Shown one piece after another: positions 18,836-28,148 of a stretch of DNA of 64,000 bases; within the stretch, counting starts at the first letter, position 1; each line of letters opens with the position of its first letter. Source of the stretch: Wenyingzhuangia fucanilytica (GTDB taxonomy: Bacteria; Bacteroidota; Bacteroidia; Flavobacteriales; Flavobacteriaceae); NCBI RefSeq assembly GCF_001697185.1, contig NZ_CP014224.1, forward strand, positions 2,774,501 to 2,838,500, read 5' to 3'. The position numbers were made by a program, and so were the translations under genes. Below the pieces are notes generated by a model that ran no database searches, was not told the origin of the DNA, and saw only the letters and a program-made list of their open reading frames with translations.

Positions 18836-19945
18836 TTATAAACTTTTATAAAGTTTTAAGATTTGTTCTCCTATAACATCATCATTAAACCTTTGTACAT
18901 ATTCCAACCCGTTTGAAATCATTTTATTTTGTAGTATTTCACTTTCTTCAATATCCAAAATAGCCTGTTTTAAAGCCATATCATTGTGGGGCTCTATATA
19001 AATTGAATCTGGCCCACCTGCTTCGGAAAAACAACTTCCTTTTGATGATATTACTGGAGTTTTTGAATACAATGCTTCCACAATAGGTATACCAAAACCT
19101 TCAAAAATACTAGGATAAATAAAAATACTTGCCATTTGATAAATCATGGCCAACTCATCCATAGCTACTCCTTGCAAAAAATGTATTCTATCTTCCATTT
19201 GGTTAGCTTTAATAAAGGCTTTTACTTTTTCTGTATAAGCTGTTTCTTTTCCTACAACCACCAAATGATGTGAAGTATTTTTAATTGCTTTTACAATGGT
19301 CAATAAATTTTTGCGCTCCTGTATAGTCCCAACATTTAACAAATACTTACTTGGCAAAGAGTATTTTTCTACTATTTGTTGTTTTTGATCATTAGTATAC
19401 ACCTCTTTAAAAGCCGCATGACAACCTTGATAAATTACCTCTATTTTAGCTGCATCTACTTTTAAAAACTCAACAATATCTGCTTTGGTTTGTTCGCTAA
19501 TAGCAATAATTTTATCAGCAACTTGAGCTGCTCTTTTAAACTTTTTAAAATGAATTTTACCATCAATATAAGAGTACAACTCTGGATATCTCACAAAAAT
19601 TAAATCGTGAATAGTTACTACAGATTTAATATTGGTTTTCTCAATTCCAATGGGCAATTCATTAGTCAATCCGTGATAAATTTCAATTTTATCTGTAACC
19701 AAATCCTTTACAATTGCTTTTTGCCTCCACAAAGAACTTAACTTTTGCCAAACTTTGGCTTTGGGCATACATAAAACCATGTTCGTGGTAATAGTTAACC
19801 TGCTTACCCTTCCTGGTTTTGGATTGTATAAAAAGTATTTGTGATTGGGAAATTGAGCAGCCAAAATTCTTAAAGTATCTCTACTATAATTTCCTAAACC
19901 AGTGGTATTATGGAATACTCTTTTGGCATCAAAACCTAACTTCAT
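18836..19945 (-). CDS. GT4 glycosyltransferase (mannosyltransferase-like)
   Basis: 369 residues. The start GFDAKRVFHNTTGLGNYSR and SVVTIHDLIFVRYPELY are typical of the MtfB/WbdB-like mannosyltransferase group; the C-domain has LLNVGTIQERKNLLTIV and PSIFEGFGIPIVEALYSKTP with GPDSIYIEP near the end. It heads the minus-strand group of three GT4 genes and is divergent from ruvX across 182 bases. Mannose as donor is only a family-based guess. Confidence 0.85.
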   Translation of the reverse strand: MKLGFDAKRVFHNTTGLGNYSRDTLRILAAQFPNHKYFLYNPKPGRVSRLTITTNMVLCMPKAKVWQKLSSLWRQKAIVKDLVTDKIEIYHGLTNELPIGIEKTNIKSVVTIHDLIFVRYPELYSYIDGKIHFKKFKRAAQVADKIIAISEQTKADIVEFLKVDAAKIEVIYQGCHAAFKEVYTNDQKQQIVEKYSLPSKYLLNVGTIQERKNLLTIVKAIKNTSHHLVVVGKETAYTEKVKAFIKANQMEDRIHFLQGVAMDELAMIYQMASIFIYPSIFEGFGIPIVEALYSKTPVISSKGSCFSEAGGPDSIYIEPHNDMALKQAILDIEESEILQNKMISNGLEYVQRFNDDVIGEQILKLYKSL

Positions 19946-20044
19946 TTATCTTTTTATTTTAATAATGCTTGTTATAACAAATGTTTGGCTACAAACCATT
20001 TATAGTTTAGCAATATATAGAATCTTTTCTTATTTAAAATGAAC

Positions 20045-20068
20045 TTATTGATAAGAATCTATCAATAA
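20045..20068. repeat. Inverted repeat between divergent GT4 and ruvX genes
   Basis: TTATTGATA (20045-20053) and TATCAATAA (20060-20068) are perfect inverted copies around AGAATC. It lies 59 bases before the ruvX ATG and 100 bases before the GT4 start, in a divergent intergenic region. It could be an operator or a weak hairpin; no T run follows. Confidence 0.45.
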
Positions 20069-20127
20069 AACATAGCTCTCAAACAAATTTACTTATTTTT
20101 ACACATCAACAAACACAAGCAACTAAA

Positions 20128-20535
20128 ATGTCTAAAATATTAGCTTTTGATTACGGAACTGTAAGAACTGGATTAGCCGAAACCGATGATTTAAAAATGA
20201 TGGCTTTTGGCTTAGATACCATTGCTACTAAAGATATTTTTAGTTACTTAAATCAGTACTTAAAACAAAATACCGTTGAAGTATTTGTAGTTGGAGAACC
20301 TAAACAAATGAACGGTTTAGAAAGCGAGAGCGAAGTGCATATTAAAGAATTTATTAAAAAATTGGATAGCACTTATCATATTCCCATTGTAAGATTTGAT
20401 GAACGTTTTACATCAAAAATGGCTTTTGATACCATGATTGCGAGTGGAATTGGAAAGAAAAAAAGACAGAACAAAGGTTTGGTTGATAAAATTAGTGCCA
20501 CTATTATTTTACAAGGCTACTTAGATACACTATAA
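20128..20535 (+). CDS. ruvX: Putative pre-16S rRNA nuclease / Holliday-junction resolvase-like YqgF
   Basis: 135 residues of the RNase H-like YqgF family. It starts with KILAFDYGTVRTGLAE (conserved metal-binding Asp in FDYG), has VVGEPKQMNG in the middle and FDERFTSKMA, then VDKISATIILQGYLD at the end, all family hallmarks. The family is linked to 5' processing of 16S rRNA and also named RuvX for resolvase similarity. A cytosolic housekeeping gene, it is followed after 13 bases by a glycosyltransferase-like gene and may share its transcript with the rhamnose genes. Confidence 0.92.
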   Translation: MSKILAFDYGTVRTGLAETDDLKMMAFGLDTIATKDIFSYLNQYLKQNTVEVFVVGEPKQMNGLESESEVHIKEFIKKLDSTYHIPIVRFDERFTSKMAFDTMIASGIGKKKRQNKGLVDKISATIILQGYLDTL

Positions 20536-20548
20536 CTTTTCTTTTTTG

Positions 20549-21598
20549 ATGATGAATAAGCATTTCCAAAGTTTACCTAAAATTGCGCTCATTGAATTTG
20601 ATCAATCTCATGCTGAGTGTTTGTATAGCCAAATATTATTTTTACAAGATCACTATCAAATTACGGTCTTTCTAAACAAAAAAAGTCCCGAAGACTTAAC
20701 AAACATCCCTAACATAACGCTTATTACTCTTGATTTAGACAACAAAAAAACAAATCAAATTGTAAAAAATTATCTAATCAAAGAAAAAATAAACAAAGTA
20801 GTATTTAACTCAGCCGAAAGAAAAATTTACAAGTTTTTACTATTATTTTTATTTAATAAACAAATTTCTTTTTGGGGGATTTTACACAATCCTAACAGGC
20901 TAAAAAAAAGTTTAAAACAAAAATATATTAGCTTTAAACTAAAAGGATATTTTGTGTTGAGTGATTTTGTTAAACAAAACATCACAAAAGAAAAACTCAC
21001 AAAAACGCCTATAAAAAGCATTTACACTATCTTTTTTAAAAAAGAAAATATTTTAGAAAAGATTATAAAACTTCAAAATGAAACTTGGATAGTAATTCCC
21101 GGAAAAGTAGAGTCTTATAGAAGAGATTATCAATTTTTATTACAACTTAATATCCCACAAAATATTAAGTTTATCATTTTAGGAAACATCAACACTCCTG
21201 AAGGAATTCAATTTAAAGATAAAGTTCATAAGCTTGGAGTATCATCTAATTTTATACTTTTTGAATCTTATATTCAAAATGATGTGTTTAATCAATACAT
21301 AGAAAATGCCGATTTTATTTTACCTTTAATTCACCCTAACAATCCTTTTTTTAATAAATACATTAAAAATAAAATTACAGGAACTTATAATTGGGCATAT
21401 GCTTTTAAAAAAACAATGTTGCTAGAACAAAGTTTTTCGTCTATAGATGAATTTAAAGAAACATCAAACTTTTACGATATTAAATCTAAAAATCAGATAT
21501 TTAATTCAATAAAAGAACCTAAAAAAGAATACACAAGTGATAAGTGGAATTTTAAACATCAACAAAACACTTATTTAAACTTTATAAAAACACAATAA
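20549..21598 (+). CDS. Unclassified GT-B-like protein, probable glycosyltransferase
   Basis: I do not recognise a named family. The 349-residue protein looks like a two-domain GT-B enzyme: an N-domain with [18 protein letters not shown] and [14 protein letters not shown], then a C-domain with [34 protein letters not shown] and [13 protein letters not shown]. It lacks a clear EGFG-type E-x7-E motif. It is Lys- and Asn-rich and has no signal peptide or membrane helix. ATG codons at 20549 and 20552 are both plausible. Its stop overlaps the rmlA ATG (TAATG), so it is coupled to dTDP-rhamnose synthesis, which makes a rhamnosyl or related transfer a reasonable but unproven guess. Confidence 0.6.
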   Translation: MMNKHFQSLPKIALIEFDQSHAECLYSQILFLQDHYQITVFLNKKSPEDLTNIPNITLITLDLDNKKTNQIVKNYLIKEKINKVVFNSAERKIYKFLLLFLFNKQISFWGILHNPNRLKKSLKQKYISFKLKGYFVLSDFVKQNITKEKLTKTPIKSIYTIFFKKENILEKIIKLQNETWIVIPGKVESYRRDYQFLLQLNIPQNIKFIILGNINTPEGIQFKDKVHKLGVSSNFILFESYIQNDVFNQYIENADFILPLIHPNNPFFNKYIKNKITGTYNWAYAFKKTMLLEQSFSSIDEFKETSNFYDIKSKNQIFNSIKEPKKEYTSDKWNFKHQQNTYLNFIKTQ

Positions 21599-22473
21599 TG
21601 AAAGGAATTATCCTAGCAGGAGGATCGGGAACTAGACTGTATCCACTAACCAAAGCAACATCAAAACAATTATTGGCTATTTATGATAAGCCTATGATTT
21701 ATTACCCTCTTTCGGTATTAATGTTAGCTGGAATTAAAGAGATTCTTATTATTACCACTCCCGAAGATCAAGAAAGATTTGTCAATCTTTTAGGAGATGG
21801 TACTCAAATCGGAATTCAACTTTCTTACGAAGTACAACCAAAACCAGAAGGATTGGCTCAAGCTTTTATTATTGGAAAAGAATTTATAGGAACCGATGAT
21901 GTTGCTCTTATTTTAGGTGATAATATTTTTTACGGACAAGGGTTTATCAAACTACTTTCTAGTGCTATTGAAAGTGCTAAAGACGAAAACAAAGCCACTA
22001 TTTTTGGTTATTATGTAAATGATGCCGAACGTTATGGTGTTGTTGAATTTGATGAAAACAAAACAGCTTTAAGTATAGAAGAAAAACCCAAAAAACCAAA
22101 AAGCAATTATGCAGTTTCTGGGTTGTATTTTTATCCAAACAATGTAATAGAAGTTGCTGAAGCCGTAGTACCAAGCGAAAGAGGTGAGTTAGAAATTACC
22201 AGTGTAAATCAAGCCTATTTAAAAAAACAAGAACTAAATGTACAAGTAATGGGGCGTGGTTATGCTTGGTTAGACACAGGAACACACGAATCTATGCTAG
22301 AAGCTTCTAACTTTATTCATACTATTGAAAAAAGGCAAGGTTTAAAAATAGCCTGTATAGAAGAAATTGCTTACGAAAAAGGCTATATAGACAAAAAGCA
22401 ATTATTAGCTTTGGGGCGAGAAATGAAGAAGAATGAATATGGTCAATATTTAATTAGAAAAGCAACAAAATAG
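21598..22473 (+). CDS. rmlA: Glucose-1-phosphate thymidylyltransferase
   Basis: A 291-residue nucleotidyltransferase that joins glucose-1-phosphate and dTTP to give dTDP-glucose, the first step of dTDP-L-rhamnose synthesis. [16 protein letters not shown] at the N-terminus is the pyrophosphorylase signature; [32 protein letters not shown] and [19 protein letters not shown] are RmlA-specific. Length is normal for the family. It is followed without a gap by rmlC. Confidence 0.97.
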   Translation: MKGIILAGGSGTRLYPLTKATSKQLLAIYDKPMIYYPLSVLMLAGIKEILIITTPEDQERFVNLLGDGTQIGIQLSYEVQPKPEGLAQAFIIGKEFIGTDDVALILGDNIFYGQGFIKLLSSAIESAKDENKATIFGYYVNDAERYGVVEFDENKTALSIEEKPKKPKSNYAVSGLYFYPNNVIEVAEAVVPSERGELEITSVNQAYLKKQELNVQVMGRGYAWLDTGTHESMLEASNFIHTIEKRQGLKIACIEEIAYEKGYIDKKQLLALGREMKKNEYGQYLIRKATK

Positions 22474-23046
22474 ATGAAATATACACGCACCGAAATTCCT
22501 GATGTTATTATTTGTGAACCTAAAATATTTGGAGACAACCGAGGATATTTTATAGAAGCATATAAAGAAAATTCTTTAACCGAATTTTTAGGATATAAAA
22601 TTAATTTTTGTCAAGACAATGAATCTAGTTCTAGTAAAGGAGTTTTAAGAGGATTACATTATCAATTAGGAAAATACTCTCAAACAAAATTAGTTAGAGT
22701 TATTCAAGGTTGTGTTATTGATGTTGCAGTAGACTGTAGAAAAGGTTCTCCAACATTTGGAAAACACGTTGCGGTAGAATTATCGGCAGACAACAAAAAA
22801 CAATTATTAGTTCCTAAAGGATTTGCTCACGGATTTATAGTATTAAGTGATACAGCTATTTTTAGTTATAAAGTAGATGCTCCTTATCATTTTGAAAGTG
22901 AAGTAGGTATTGCTTTTGATGACCCAACTTTAAATATTGATTGGAAATTAGATAAAAACGATTATATCTTATCCGAAAAAGATTTAAAAAACCCTTTATT
23001 AAATGAAGTAGAATTATTTGATTATAACATCAATTACTATGAATAA
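22474..23046 (+). CDS. rmlC: dTDP-4-dehydrorhamnose 3,5-epimerase
   Basis: A 190-residue cupin-fold epimerase, third step of dTDP-L-rhamnose synthesis. Motifs: FGDNRGYFIEAYKE, GVLRGLHYQ with the catalytic His, RVIQGCVIDVAVDCRKGSPTFG, LLVPKGFAHGF and GIAFDDPTLNIDW. Length matches the family. The ATG directly follows the rmlA stop, and its 3' end overlaps the rmlD start by 8 bases. Confidence 0.96.
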   Translation: MKYTRTEIPDVIICEPKIFGDNRGYFIEAYKENSLTEFLGYKINFCQDNESSSSKGVLRGLHYQLGKYSQTKLVRVIQGCVIDVAVDCRKGSPTFGKHVAVELSADNKKQLLVPKGFAHGFIVLSDTAIFSYKVDAPYHFESEVGIAFDDPTLNIDWKLDKNDYILSEKDLKNPLLNEVELFDYNINYYE

Positions 23047-23896
23047 TATACTAGTTACGGGTGCAAATGGTCAATTGGGTTCAGAAATCCAAAATCTTGC
23101 AAAAGATTATAAAACCTCACATTTCTTTTTTACAGATGTAAGTGATTTAGATATTACCAACATAGAAAAAGTCCGTGATTTTTGTACTACTCATCAAATT
23201 AAAACTATTATCAACTGCGCTGCTTATACGGCAGTAGACAAGGCTGAAGAACAAACAGAACTTTGTAACGCTGTAAACCACATAGCTACAGTTAATCTTA
23301 GTACAGTTGCAAAAGAATTAAATATAAAATTAATTCATACTTCTACAGATTATGTCTTTAACGGAAAAAATCACGTTCCTTTTAAAGAAAATGATTTAAC
23401 CGATCCTATAAATGTTTATGGAAAAACAAAGTTGTTAGGAGAAGAGGCTATGATAAACATCAATCCAAAACATTCTATTATTATTAGAACTTCTTGGGTG
23501 TATTCTACTTACGGAAACAACTTTGTAAAAACCATGCTAAAGTTGTCCGAAACTAGAGAACAGCTAACCATTATAGCAGATCAAGTAGGGAGTCCTACTT
23601 ATGCTTATGATTTGGCTAAAACTATTTTAGAAATCATTCCTAAAATAAATAATGACCAAGTTGAAGTTTATCATTACTCAAACGAAGGGGTTTGTTCTTG
23701 GTACGACTTTGCTTATGAAATTTTTCATCAAACCAACACAAATTGTAAAGTGTTGCCTATAGAAACCAAAGATTACCCTACTGCTGCAGAAAGACCACAG
23801 TATAGTGTAATGAATAAATCTAAAATTAAAAACACTTTTGATATTGAAATTCCACATTGGAAAACATCACTAGCAAATTGTTTAAAAAAGTTATAA
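23039..23896 (+). CDS. rmlD: dTDP-4-dehydrorhamnose reductase
   Basis: A short-chain reductase that performs the last step to dTDP-L-rhamnose. ILVTGANGQLGSEI is the NAD(P)-binding loop; NCAAYTAVDKAEEQ, HTSTDYVFNG, the YGKTKLLGE (Tyr-x3-Lys) segment and IRTSWVYSTYGNNFV are diagnostic. The open frame begins at 23018, but the ATG at 23039 (MNNILVTGANG) is the family-like start and was chosen, giving 285 residues. It overlaps rmlC by 8 bases. A 123-base spacer separates it from rmlB. Confidence 0.96.
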   Translation: MNNILVTGANGQLGSEIQNLAKDYKTSHFFFTDVSDLDITNIEKVRDFCTTHQIKTIINCAAYTAVDKAEEQTELCNAVNHIATVNLSTVAKELNIKLIHTSTDYVFNGKNHVPFKENDLTDPINVYGKTKLLGEEAMININPKHSIIIRTSWVYSTYGNNFVKTMLKLSETREQLTIIADQVGSPTYAYDLAKTILEIIPKINNDQVEVYHYSNEGVCSWYDFAYEIFHQTNTNCKVLPIETKDYPTAAERPQYSVMNKSKIKNTFDIEIPHWKTSLANCLKKL

Positions 23897-23924
23897 AATT
23901 ACAATTATCGAGCAAATTCTCATT

Positions 23925-24010
23925 AGTAGAAATTGGTCATCTAGTAAAGTCGAGATGTGATTCGTAAATTAAAGAATCAGTTCTCAACTCCACTTGAACA
24001 CTAACAATAA
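23925..24010. repeat. Possible degenerate intergenic repeat between rmlD and rmlB
   Basis: The spacer holds the phrases GGTCATCTAGTAAAGTCGAG (from 23935) and GTTCTCAACTCCACTTGAAC, which look like decayed copies of short palindromic repeats seen between flavobacterial genes (GTCATTTCGAG and GTTCTCGACTGCGCTCGAAC types, recalled, not searched). No strong hairpin remains. Confidence 0.3.
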
Positions 24011-24019
24011 AAAATAAAA

Positions 24020-25027
24020 ATGAAACATATATTGGTTACAGGAACTGCAGGGTTCATCGGTTCTAACTTCATCTATCATTTTATTAAAAACTATACTGAT
24101 TATCACCTAATCAGTTTAGATAAATTAACCTATGCTGGAACTTTAGAAAATTTAACTGAAGTTGAAAATCATGCTAGACATACTTTTATCAAAGGAGATA
24201 TTTGTGATAGAAAACTAATAGAAAATATTTTTTCAGAATATAACATTCAAGGAGTAATCCACTTTGCTGCAGAGTCACATGTAGACAATTCTATAACTAA
24301 TCCTGGAGTATTTATAGAAACCAATGTAAACGGAACTTTTACTTTGCTTGATGTTGCCTACAAATATTGGATGCAAAAACCTTTTACTTATAAACAAGGC
24401 TTTGAAAATTGTAGGTTTTTACACGTTTCTACCGATGAAGTTTACGGTACTTTAGGAGAAACTGGTTTGTTTACAGAAACCACTCCATATGCTCCAAACT
24501 CACCATATAGTGCTTCAAAAGCTAGTAGTGATATGTTGGTAAGAAGCTATCATCATACCTATGGAATGAATACTGTTATTACCAATTGTTCTAACAATTA
24601 CGGACCCCAACAACACGATGAAAAATTAATTCCAACCGTTATTAGAAAAGCTATTAACGGAGAACAAATTCCTATTTATGGTGATGGAAAAAACATTCGT
24701 GATTGGTTATATGTTTTAGATCATTGTAAAGGAATAGATTTGGCTTATCACCAAGGAAAATCTGGTGAAGTATACAATATTGGAGGGCGTAATGAAAGAA
24801 ACAACAATTACATCGCAAACAAAATTTGTGAAATTTTAGATCAACTAAAACCTAAAGAAAATAGTTATAAAAACTTAATCAATTATGTAGAAGACAGAGC
24901 TGGTCACGATAGACGTTATGCTATTGATGCTACTAAAATTGAAACAGAATTAGGTTGGAAAGCCGATGAAAATTTTGAATCGGGAATTATTAAAACCATC
25001 CAATGGTATTTAGAAAAATATAGTTAG
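24020..25027 (+). CDS. rmlB: dTDP-glucose 4,6-dehydratase
   Basis: 335 residues, NAD-dependent dehydratase that converts dTDP-glucose to dTDP-4-keto-6-deoxyglucose, step two of dTDP-rhamnose synthesis. Visible: VTGTAGFIGSNF, LDKLTYAGTLENL, HFAAESHVDNSI, VSTDEVYG with the catalytic acid pair region, PYSASKASSDMLVRSY (Tyr-x3-Lys) and NCSNNYGPQQHDEKLIP. It is the last rhamnose gene, separated from rmlD by 123 bases, and is followed by a strong terminator. Confidence 0.97.
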   Translation: MKHILVTGTAGFIGSNFIYHFIKNYTDYHLISLDKLTYAGTLENLTEVENHARHTFIKGDICDRKLIENIFSEYNIQGVIHFAAESHVDNSITNPGVFIETNVNGTFTLLDVAYKYWMQKPFTYKQGFENCRFLHVSTDEVYGTLGETGLFTETTPYAPNSPYSASKASSDMLVRSYHHTYGMNTVITNCSNNYGPQQHDEKLIPTVIRKAINGEQIPIYGDGKNIRDWLYVLDHCKGIDLAYHQGKSGEVYNIGGRNERNNNYIANKICEILDQLKPKENSYKNLINYVEDRAGHDRRYAIDATKIETELGWKADENFESGIIKTIQWYLEKYS

Positions 25028-25096
25028 AATAATTTTATTCATTTGTCTGTTTATTCTGAACTCCTTTAGCATCTACAGACTTTAAAACAACACTAC

Positions 25097-25129
25097 AAAG
25101 CCAAAGTTCTACATCACTTTGGCTTTTTT
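25097..25129 (+). terminator. Rho-independent terminator after rmlB
   Basis: An 11-base-pair stem AAAGCCAAAGT/ACTTTGGCTTT (25097-25107 and 25116-25126, loop of 8) is followed by a T run. It lies about 70 bases past the rmlB stop and marks the end of the polysaccharide locus. Confidence 0.88.
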
Positions 25130-25164
25130 ATTTCACTTATACCAAAGTATAAAGCTATTCTTTG

Positions 25165-25172
25165 TACTTTTG
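25165..25172 (+). promoter_or_regulatory. -7 promoter element of def
   Basis: TACTTTTG fits TAnnTTTG, 22 bases before the def ATG at 25195. No clear TTTG was found at the -33 spacing. Confidence 0.5.
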
Positions 25173-25194
25173 CACCGAATTTTAGCGCACTATT

Positions 25195-25782
25195 ATGATA
25201 TTACCCATTGTAGCCTATGGAGACCCAGTCTTAAGAAAAGTAGGTAAAGAAATAGATAAGGACTATTCAGAATTATCCACCTTAATTGCAAACATGTGGG
25301 AAACCATGGAAAATGCAAATGGGGTTGGTTTAGCAGCTCCGCAAATAGGAAAATCTATCCGTTTATTTGTGATTGATGCTACTCCTTTTGCTGAGGATGA
25401 AGATTTAGAAGAAGGTGAAAAAGAAGTTTTAAAAAACTTTAGAAAAGTTTTTATCAACGCTAAAATAGAATCTGAAGAAGGTGATGAATGGGCATTTGAA
25501 GAAGGTTGTTTAAGTATTCCTGAAATAAGAGAAGAAATTTGGAGAAACGATATTATTCACGTTACTTATCAAGATGAGAACTTTGAAACTCACAAAGCTA
25601 CTTTTAGCGGATTAGCTGCAAGAGTTTTTCAACACGAATACGATCATATTGAAGGGGTTCTGTTTACAGACAAAGTATCTTCTTTAAAAAAGAGATTACT
25701 TAAAAAGAAATTAGAAAACATTTCCAAAGGAAAAATTGGAGCAGATTATAGAATGCGCTATTACGGTGCAAAAAGACGATAA
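25195..25782 (+). CDS. def: Peptide deformylase
   Basis: 195 residues. Removes the formyl group from the N-terminal methionine of new proteins, using a bound metal ion. All three family motifs are present: GVGLAAPQIG, EEGCLSIP (metal-ligand Cys) and QHEYDHIEGVLF (HExxH). The insert rich in acidic residues around 65-80 (EDEDLEEGEKEV) is usual for Bacteroidota deformylases. It is followed 16 bases later by the DUF5606 gene and probably shares its transcript. Confidence 0.97.
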   Translation: MILPIVAYGDPVLRKVGKEIDKDYSELSTLIANMWETMENANGVGLAAPQIGKSIRLFVIDATPFAEDEDLEEGEKEVLKNFRKVFINAKIESEEGDEWAFEEGCLSIPEIREEIWRNDIIHVTYQDENFETHKATFSGLAARVFQHEYDHIEGVLFTDKVSSLKKRLLKKKLENISKGKIGADYRMRYYGAKRR

Positions 25783-25798
25783 CTAAAAAATAATTAAA

Positions 25799-26230
25799 AT
25801 GAGTTTAACAAAAGTAATTGCAATTGCTGGAAAACCAGGATTATATGAAATTTTAGGACAAACCAAAGGTGGTTTTATTACTACTAGTTTGTTAGATGGG
25901 AAAAAATCTCCTGTAAAAAACACTCAAAATGTAAGTGTTTTAAGTGATATAGGAATTTATACATATGAAACTGAAGTTCCTTTAGGTCAAGTATTTTTAG
26001 CTATTCACGAAAAATTCGAAGGAAAAGAAGGTTTAAGCCACAAGGCTCCTAATAACGAATTAACAGCTTTATTTAGCGAAGTATTACCTGAGTATGATGA
26101 AGAGCGTGTATACGTTTCAAACATCAAAAAAGTAGTACAATGGTACAACATTTTAGTAAACGCTAATTTTGATTTTGAAAGTATTAAAGAAGACTTAAAA
26201 AAATTAGAAGAGGCTCAAAACGAAGCATAA
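25799..26230 (+). CDS. DUF5606 family protein
   Basis: 143 residues, matching the small DUF5606 family found next to def in Bacteroidota. The N-terminus VIAIAGKPGLYEILGQTKGG looks like a small beta-barrel fold and is followed by SLLDGKKSPV and a helical C-terminus (VVQWYNILVNANFDF). No catalytic motif, signal peptide or membrane segment is visible. The link with def and mazG suggests a housekeeping role, which is not known. Confidence 0.8.
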   Translation: MSLTKVIAIAGKPGLYEILGQTKGGFITTSLLDGKKSPVKNTQNVSVLSDIGIYTYETEVPLGQVFLAIHEKFEGKEGLSHKAPNNELTALFSEVLPEYDEERVYVSNIKKVVQWYNILVNANFDFESIKEDLKKLEEAQNEA

Positions 26231-26254
26231 CAAACACTTGTTTGTTTTCATCTT

Positions 26255-26288
26255 AAAGCTGTTAACTTTTATGTTAACAGCTTTTTTT
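26255..26288 (+). terminator. Rho-independent terminator after the DUF5606 gene
   Basis: A 12-base-pair perfect stem AAAGCTGTTAAC/GTTAACAGCTTT (26255-26266 and 26273-26284, loop TTTTAT) is followed by a T run, 25 bases past the stop codon. Confidence 0.92.
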
Positions 26289-26319
26289 GTTTAAGCCTTT
26301 AAATATACCATCTACTTTC

Positions 26320-26327
26320 TACCTTTG
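26320..26327 (+). promoter_or_regulatory. -7 promoter element of mazG
   Basis: TACCTTTG matches TAnnTTTG, 25 bases before the mazG ATG. TTTA at 26298-26301 is 18 bases upstream and may act as a weak -33 element. Confidence 0.5.
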
Positions 26328-26352
26328 ACAAACCACACAATCTTTAAGAAAC

Positions 26353-27132
26353 ATGAATTCAAGAAAAGAACAATTAGCAGCTATAGATCGTTTATTAACC
26401 ATCATGGATGAATTAAGAGAACAGTGCCCTTGGGATAAAAAACAAACACTAGAATCTCTTAGACATTTAACCATTGAAGAAACTTACGAACTTGCCGATG
26501 CCATTCTTTCTAATGATTTAAATGAAATTAAAAAAGAATTGGGTGATTTACTTTTACACATTGTTTTTTATGCTAAAATAGGAAGTGAAACCAATAGTTT
26601 TGATATAGGTGATGTGGCTACGGCTATTTCAGAAAAGTTGATTCACAGACATCCTCATATTTATAGTGATGTAAAAGTAGAAGATGATGAAGAAGTGAAA
26701 AAAAATTGGGAAGAACTAAAATTAAAAGAAAAAGGAAACAAATCTCTTTTACAAGGAGTTCCAAACTCTTTACCTGCTTTGGTAAAAGCCAATAGAATTC
26801 AAGAAAAAGTTTCAGCTGTGGGGTTTGACTGGGAACACCCAGAACAAGTTTGGGAAAAAGTTCAAGAAGAATTATCAGAATTAAACAAAGAAATCTTAAC
26901 AGGAGATAAAAAACGTATAGAAGCCGAATTTGGAGATGTTTTATTTTCTATGGTAAATTATGCTAGACTTATAGGAATAAATCCAGAAAACGCATTAGAA
27001 CGCACCAATATTAAGTTTAAAAAACGTTTTGAATACCTAGAGGATAATACCATGAAAAAAGGCATTAAACTTACCGATCTTAGTTTAGAAGAAATGGATG
27101 TCTACTGGGAAGAAGCTAAAAAGTTTGATTAA
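26353..27132 (+). CDS. mazG: Nucleoside triphosphate pyrophosphohydrolase MazG
   Basis: 259 residues with two tandem MazG domains (about 20-110 and 150-240), the usual form. Metal-binding EExxE-type helices are visible in LTIEETYELADAI with KKELGDLLLHIVFYA, and in VQEELSELNKEI with EAEFGDVLFSMVNYARL. CPWDKKQT near the N-terminus is the family signature. It hydrolyses NTPs to NMP and pyrophosphate and is thought to clean the nucleotide pool. It ends one base before the stop of the convergent GT90-like gene. Confidence 0.95.
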   Translation: MNSRKEQLAAIDRLLTIMDELREQCPWDKKQTLESLRHLTIEETYELADAILSNDLNEIKKELGDLLLHIVFYAKIGSETNSFDIGDVATAISEKLIHRHPHIYSDVKVEDDEEVKKNWEELKLKEKGNKSLLQGVPNSLPALVKANRIQEKVSAVGFDWEHPEQVWEKVQEELSELNKEILTGDKKRIEAEFGDVLFSMVNYARLIGINPENALERTNIKFKKRFEYLEDNTMKKGIKLTDLSLEEMDVYWEEAKKFD

Positions 27133-27133
27133 T

Positions 27134-28078
27134 TTACCTTTCTTGTAATGTAAAATACTTATCTACTACCCCAAAAGCTACTGCTCTTTCTTTTTTTAAG
27201 TTATTAAACTGCTTTACATGTTTATTTGCATTTTCAATAATCTTTAAAGCTTTGTCTGGATGTTCAATATAGTATTGTAGTTTTTCCTCTAAATCAGAAT
27301 AATCATCTTTGATACAAATAAAGTGAACATCTGGAATTAAAGTTCCTTCCATAAACCAAGTTTCATATTTTAGTTTAGGACTAACCGCTATGGAATTTGA
27401 TGACATAATCCACTTTAAATTAGTAGCAACATCATTCCCTTCTAAAGACAAAACAAACTTATATTTTAAATGCTCTTTAATAGATAGTTTGGGAGTACTC
27501 CATTCTGCAGACACTTCTGGAGAATTTACAGCTCCTAAATCACACATAGGGTGATTGAAATACTTATTATAAAAATCAACTTTATTATGGTGATAATGGT
27601 AAAATCTAGATCTACCAATCAACATATCTTTTTTATCTAAAAACCTTCTGTTGTCTTTTACAAACTTAAAGTGTCTTATTTTATTTAGTTTTAAAAGAAC
27701 AGCGTTGGTATTATCACCTTCTATCGGCCTACTTTTTACAAAGGTTGGCTGATAAGGCACTTCTGTAATATCTCCAAACTCATAACAAAACTGATCTGTT
27801 TCTGGAAAAAAACGAAGAGTTTCCATCAAATCAAAATAATAAGTTTTAAGTTTTTTGGGTCTTTTAAACTCTGCAATACTAACAGTATCTGTAAGAAAAT
27901 AAGGTTTACTTAACTTATGAGGTTTACCTAAATTATAAGTCTCACTTAATTGATTATAATAATCAATTCGTTCTTTAATGTTTAAAGAACTCTTTTTCTT
28001 GTTTTTAGAAAAGAACGCACTAGGCATTAAATCTAAAAACATGTTTTTTATATAATACTGTAACTTATTAAACATCAT
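27134..28078 (-). CDS. GT90/CAP10-like glycosyltransferase (LPS-modifying type), copy 1
   Basis: 314 residues. The C-terminal half shows the Glyco_transf_90 (CAP10, 'lipopolysaccharide A') layout: KSRPI, GRSRFYHYH, SIKEHLKYKFVLSLEG, TNLKWIMSSNSIAV, then the WFMEGTLIPDVHFICI segment and DYSDLEEKL. These enzymes transfer sugars such as xylose or mannose to surface glycans; the donor is unknown here. The N-terminus is basic and could sit on the membrane. It is a tandem paralogue of the gene at 28149, sharing a 51-residue identical stretch. It converges on mazG with one base between the stops. Confidence 0.75.
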   Translation of the reverse strand: MMFNKLQYYIKNMFLDLMPSAFFSKNKKKSSLNIKERIDYYNQLSETYNLGKPHKLSKPYFLTDTVSIAEFKRPKKLKTYYFDLMETLRFFPETDQFCYEFGDITEVPYQPTFVKSRPIEGDNTNAVLLKLNKIRHFKFVKDNRRFLDKKDMLIGRSRFYHYHHNKVDFYNKYFNHPMCDLGAVNSPEVSAEWSTPKLSIKEHLKYKFVLSLEGNDVATNLKWIMSSNSIAVSPKLKYETWFMEGTLIPDVHFICIKDDYSDLEEKLQYYIEHPDKALKIIENANKHVKQFNNLKKERAVAFGVVDKYFTLQER

Positions 28079-28148
28079 AAAACCAAAACTACAACTTAAT
28101 TATCTAACTAAACTATCAAATAACTCAATCAAAAATTATTTTATTTTA

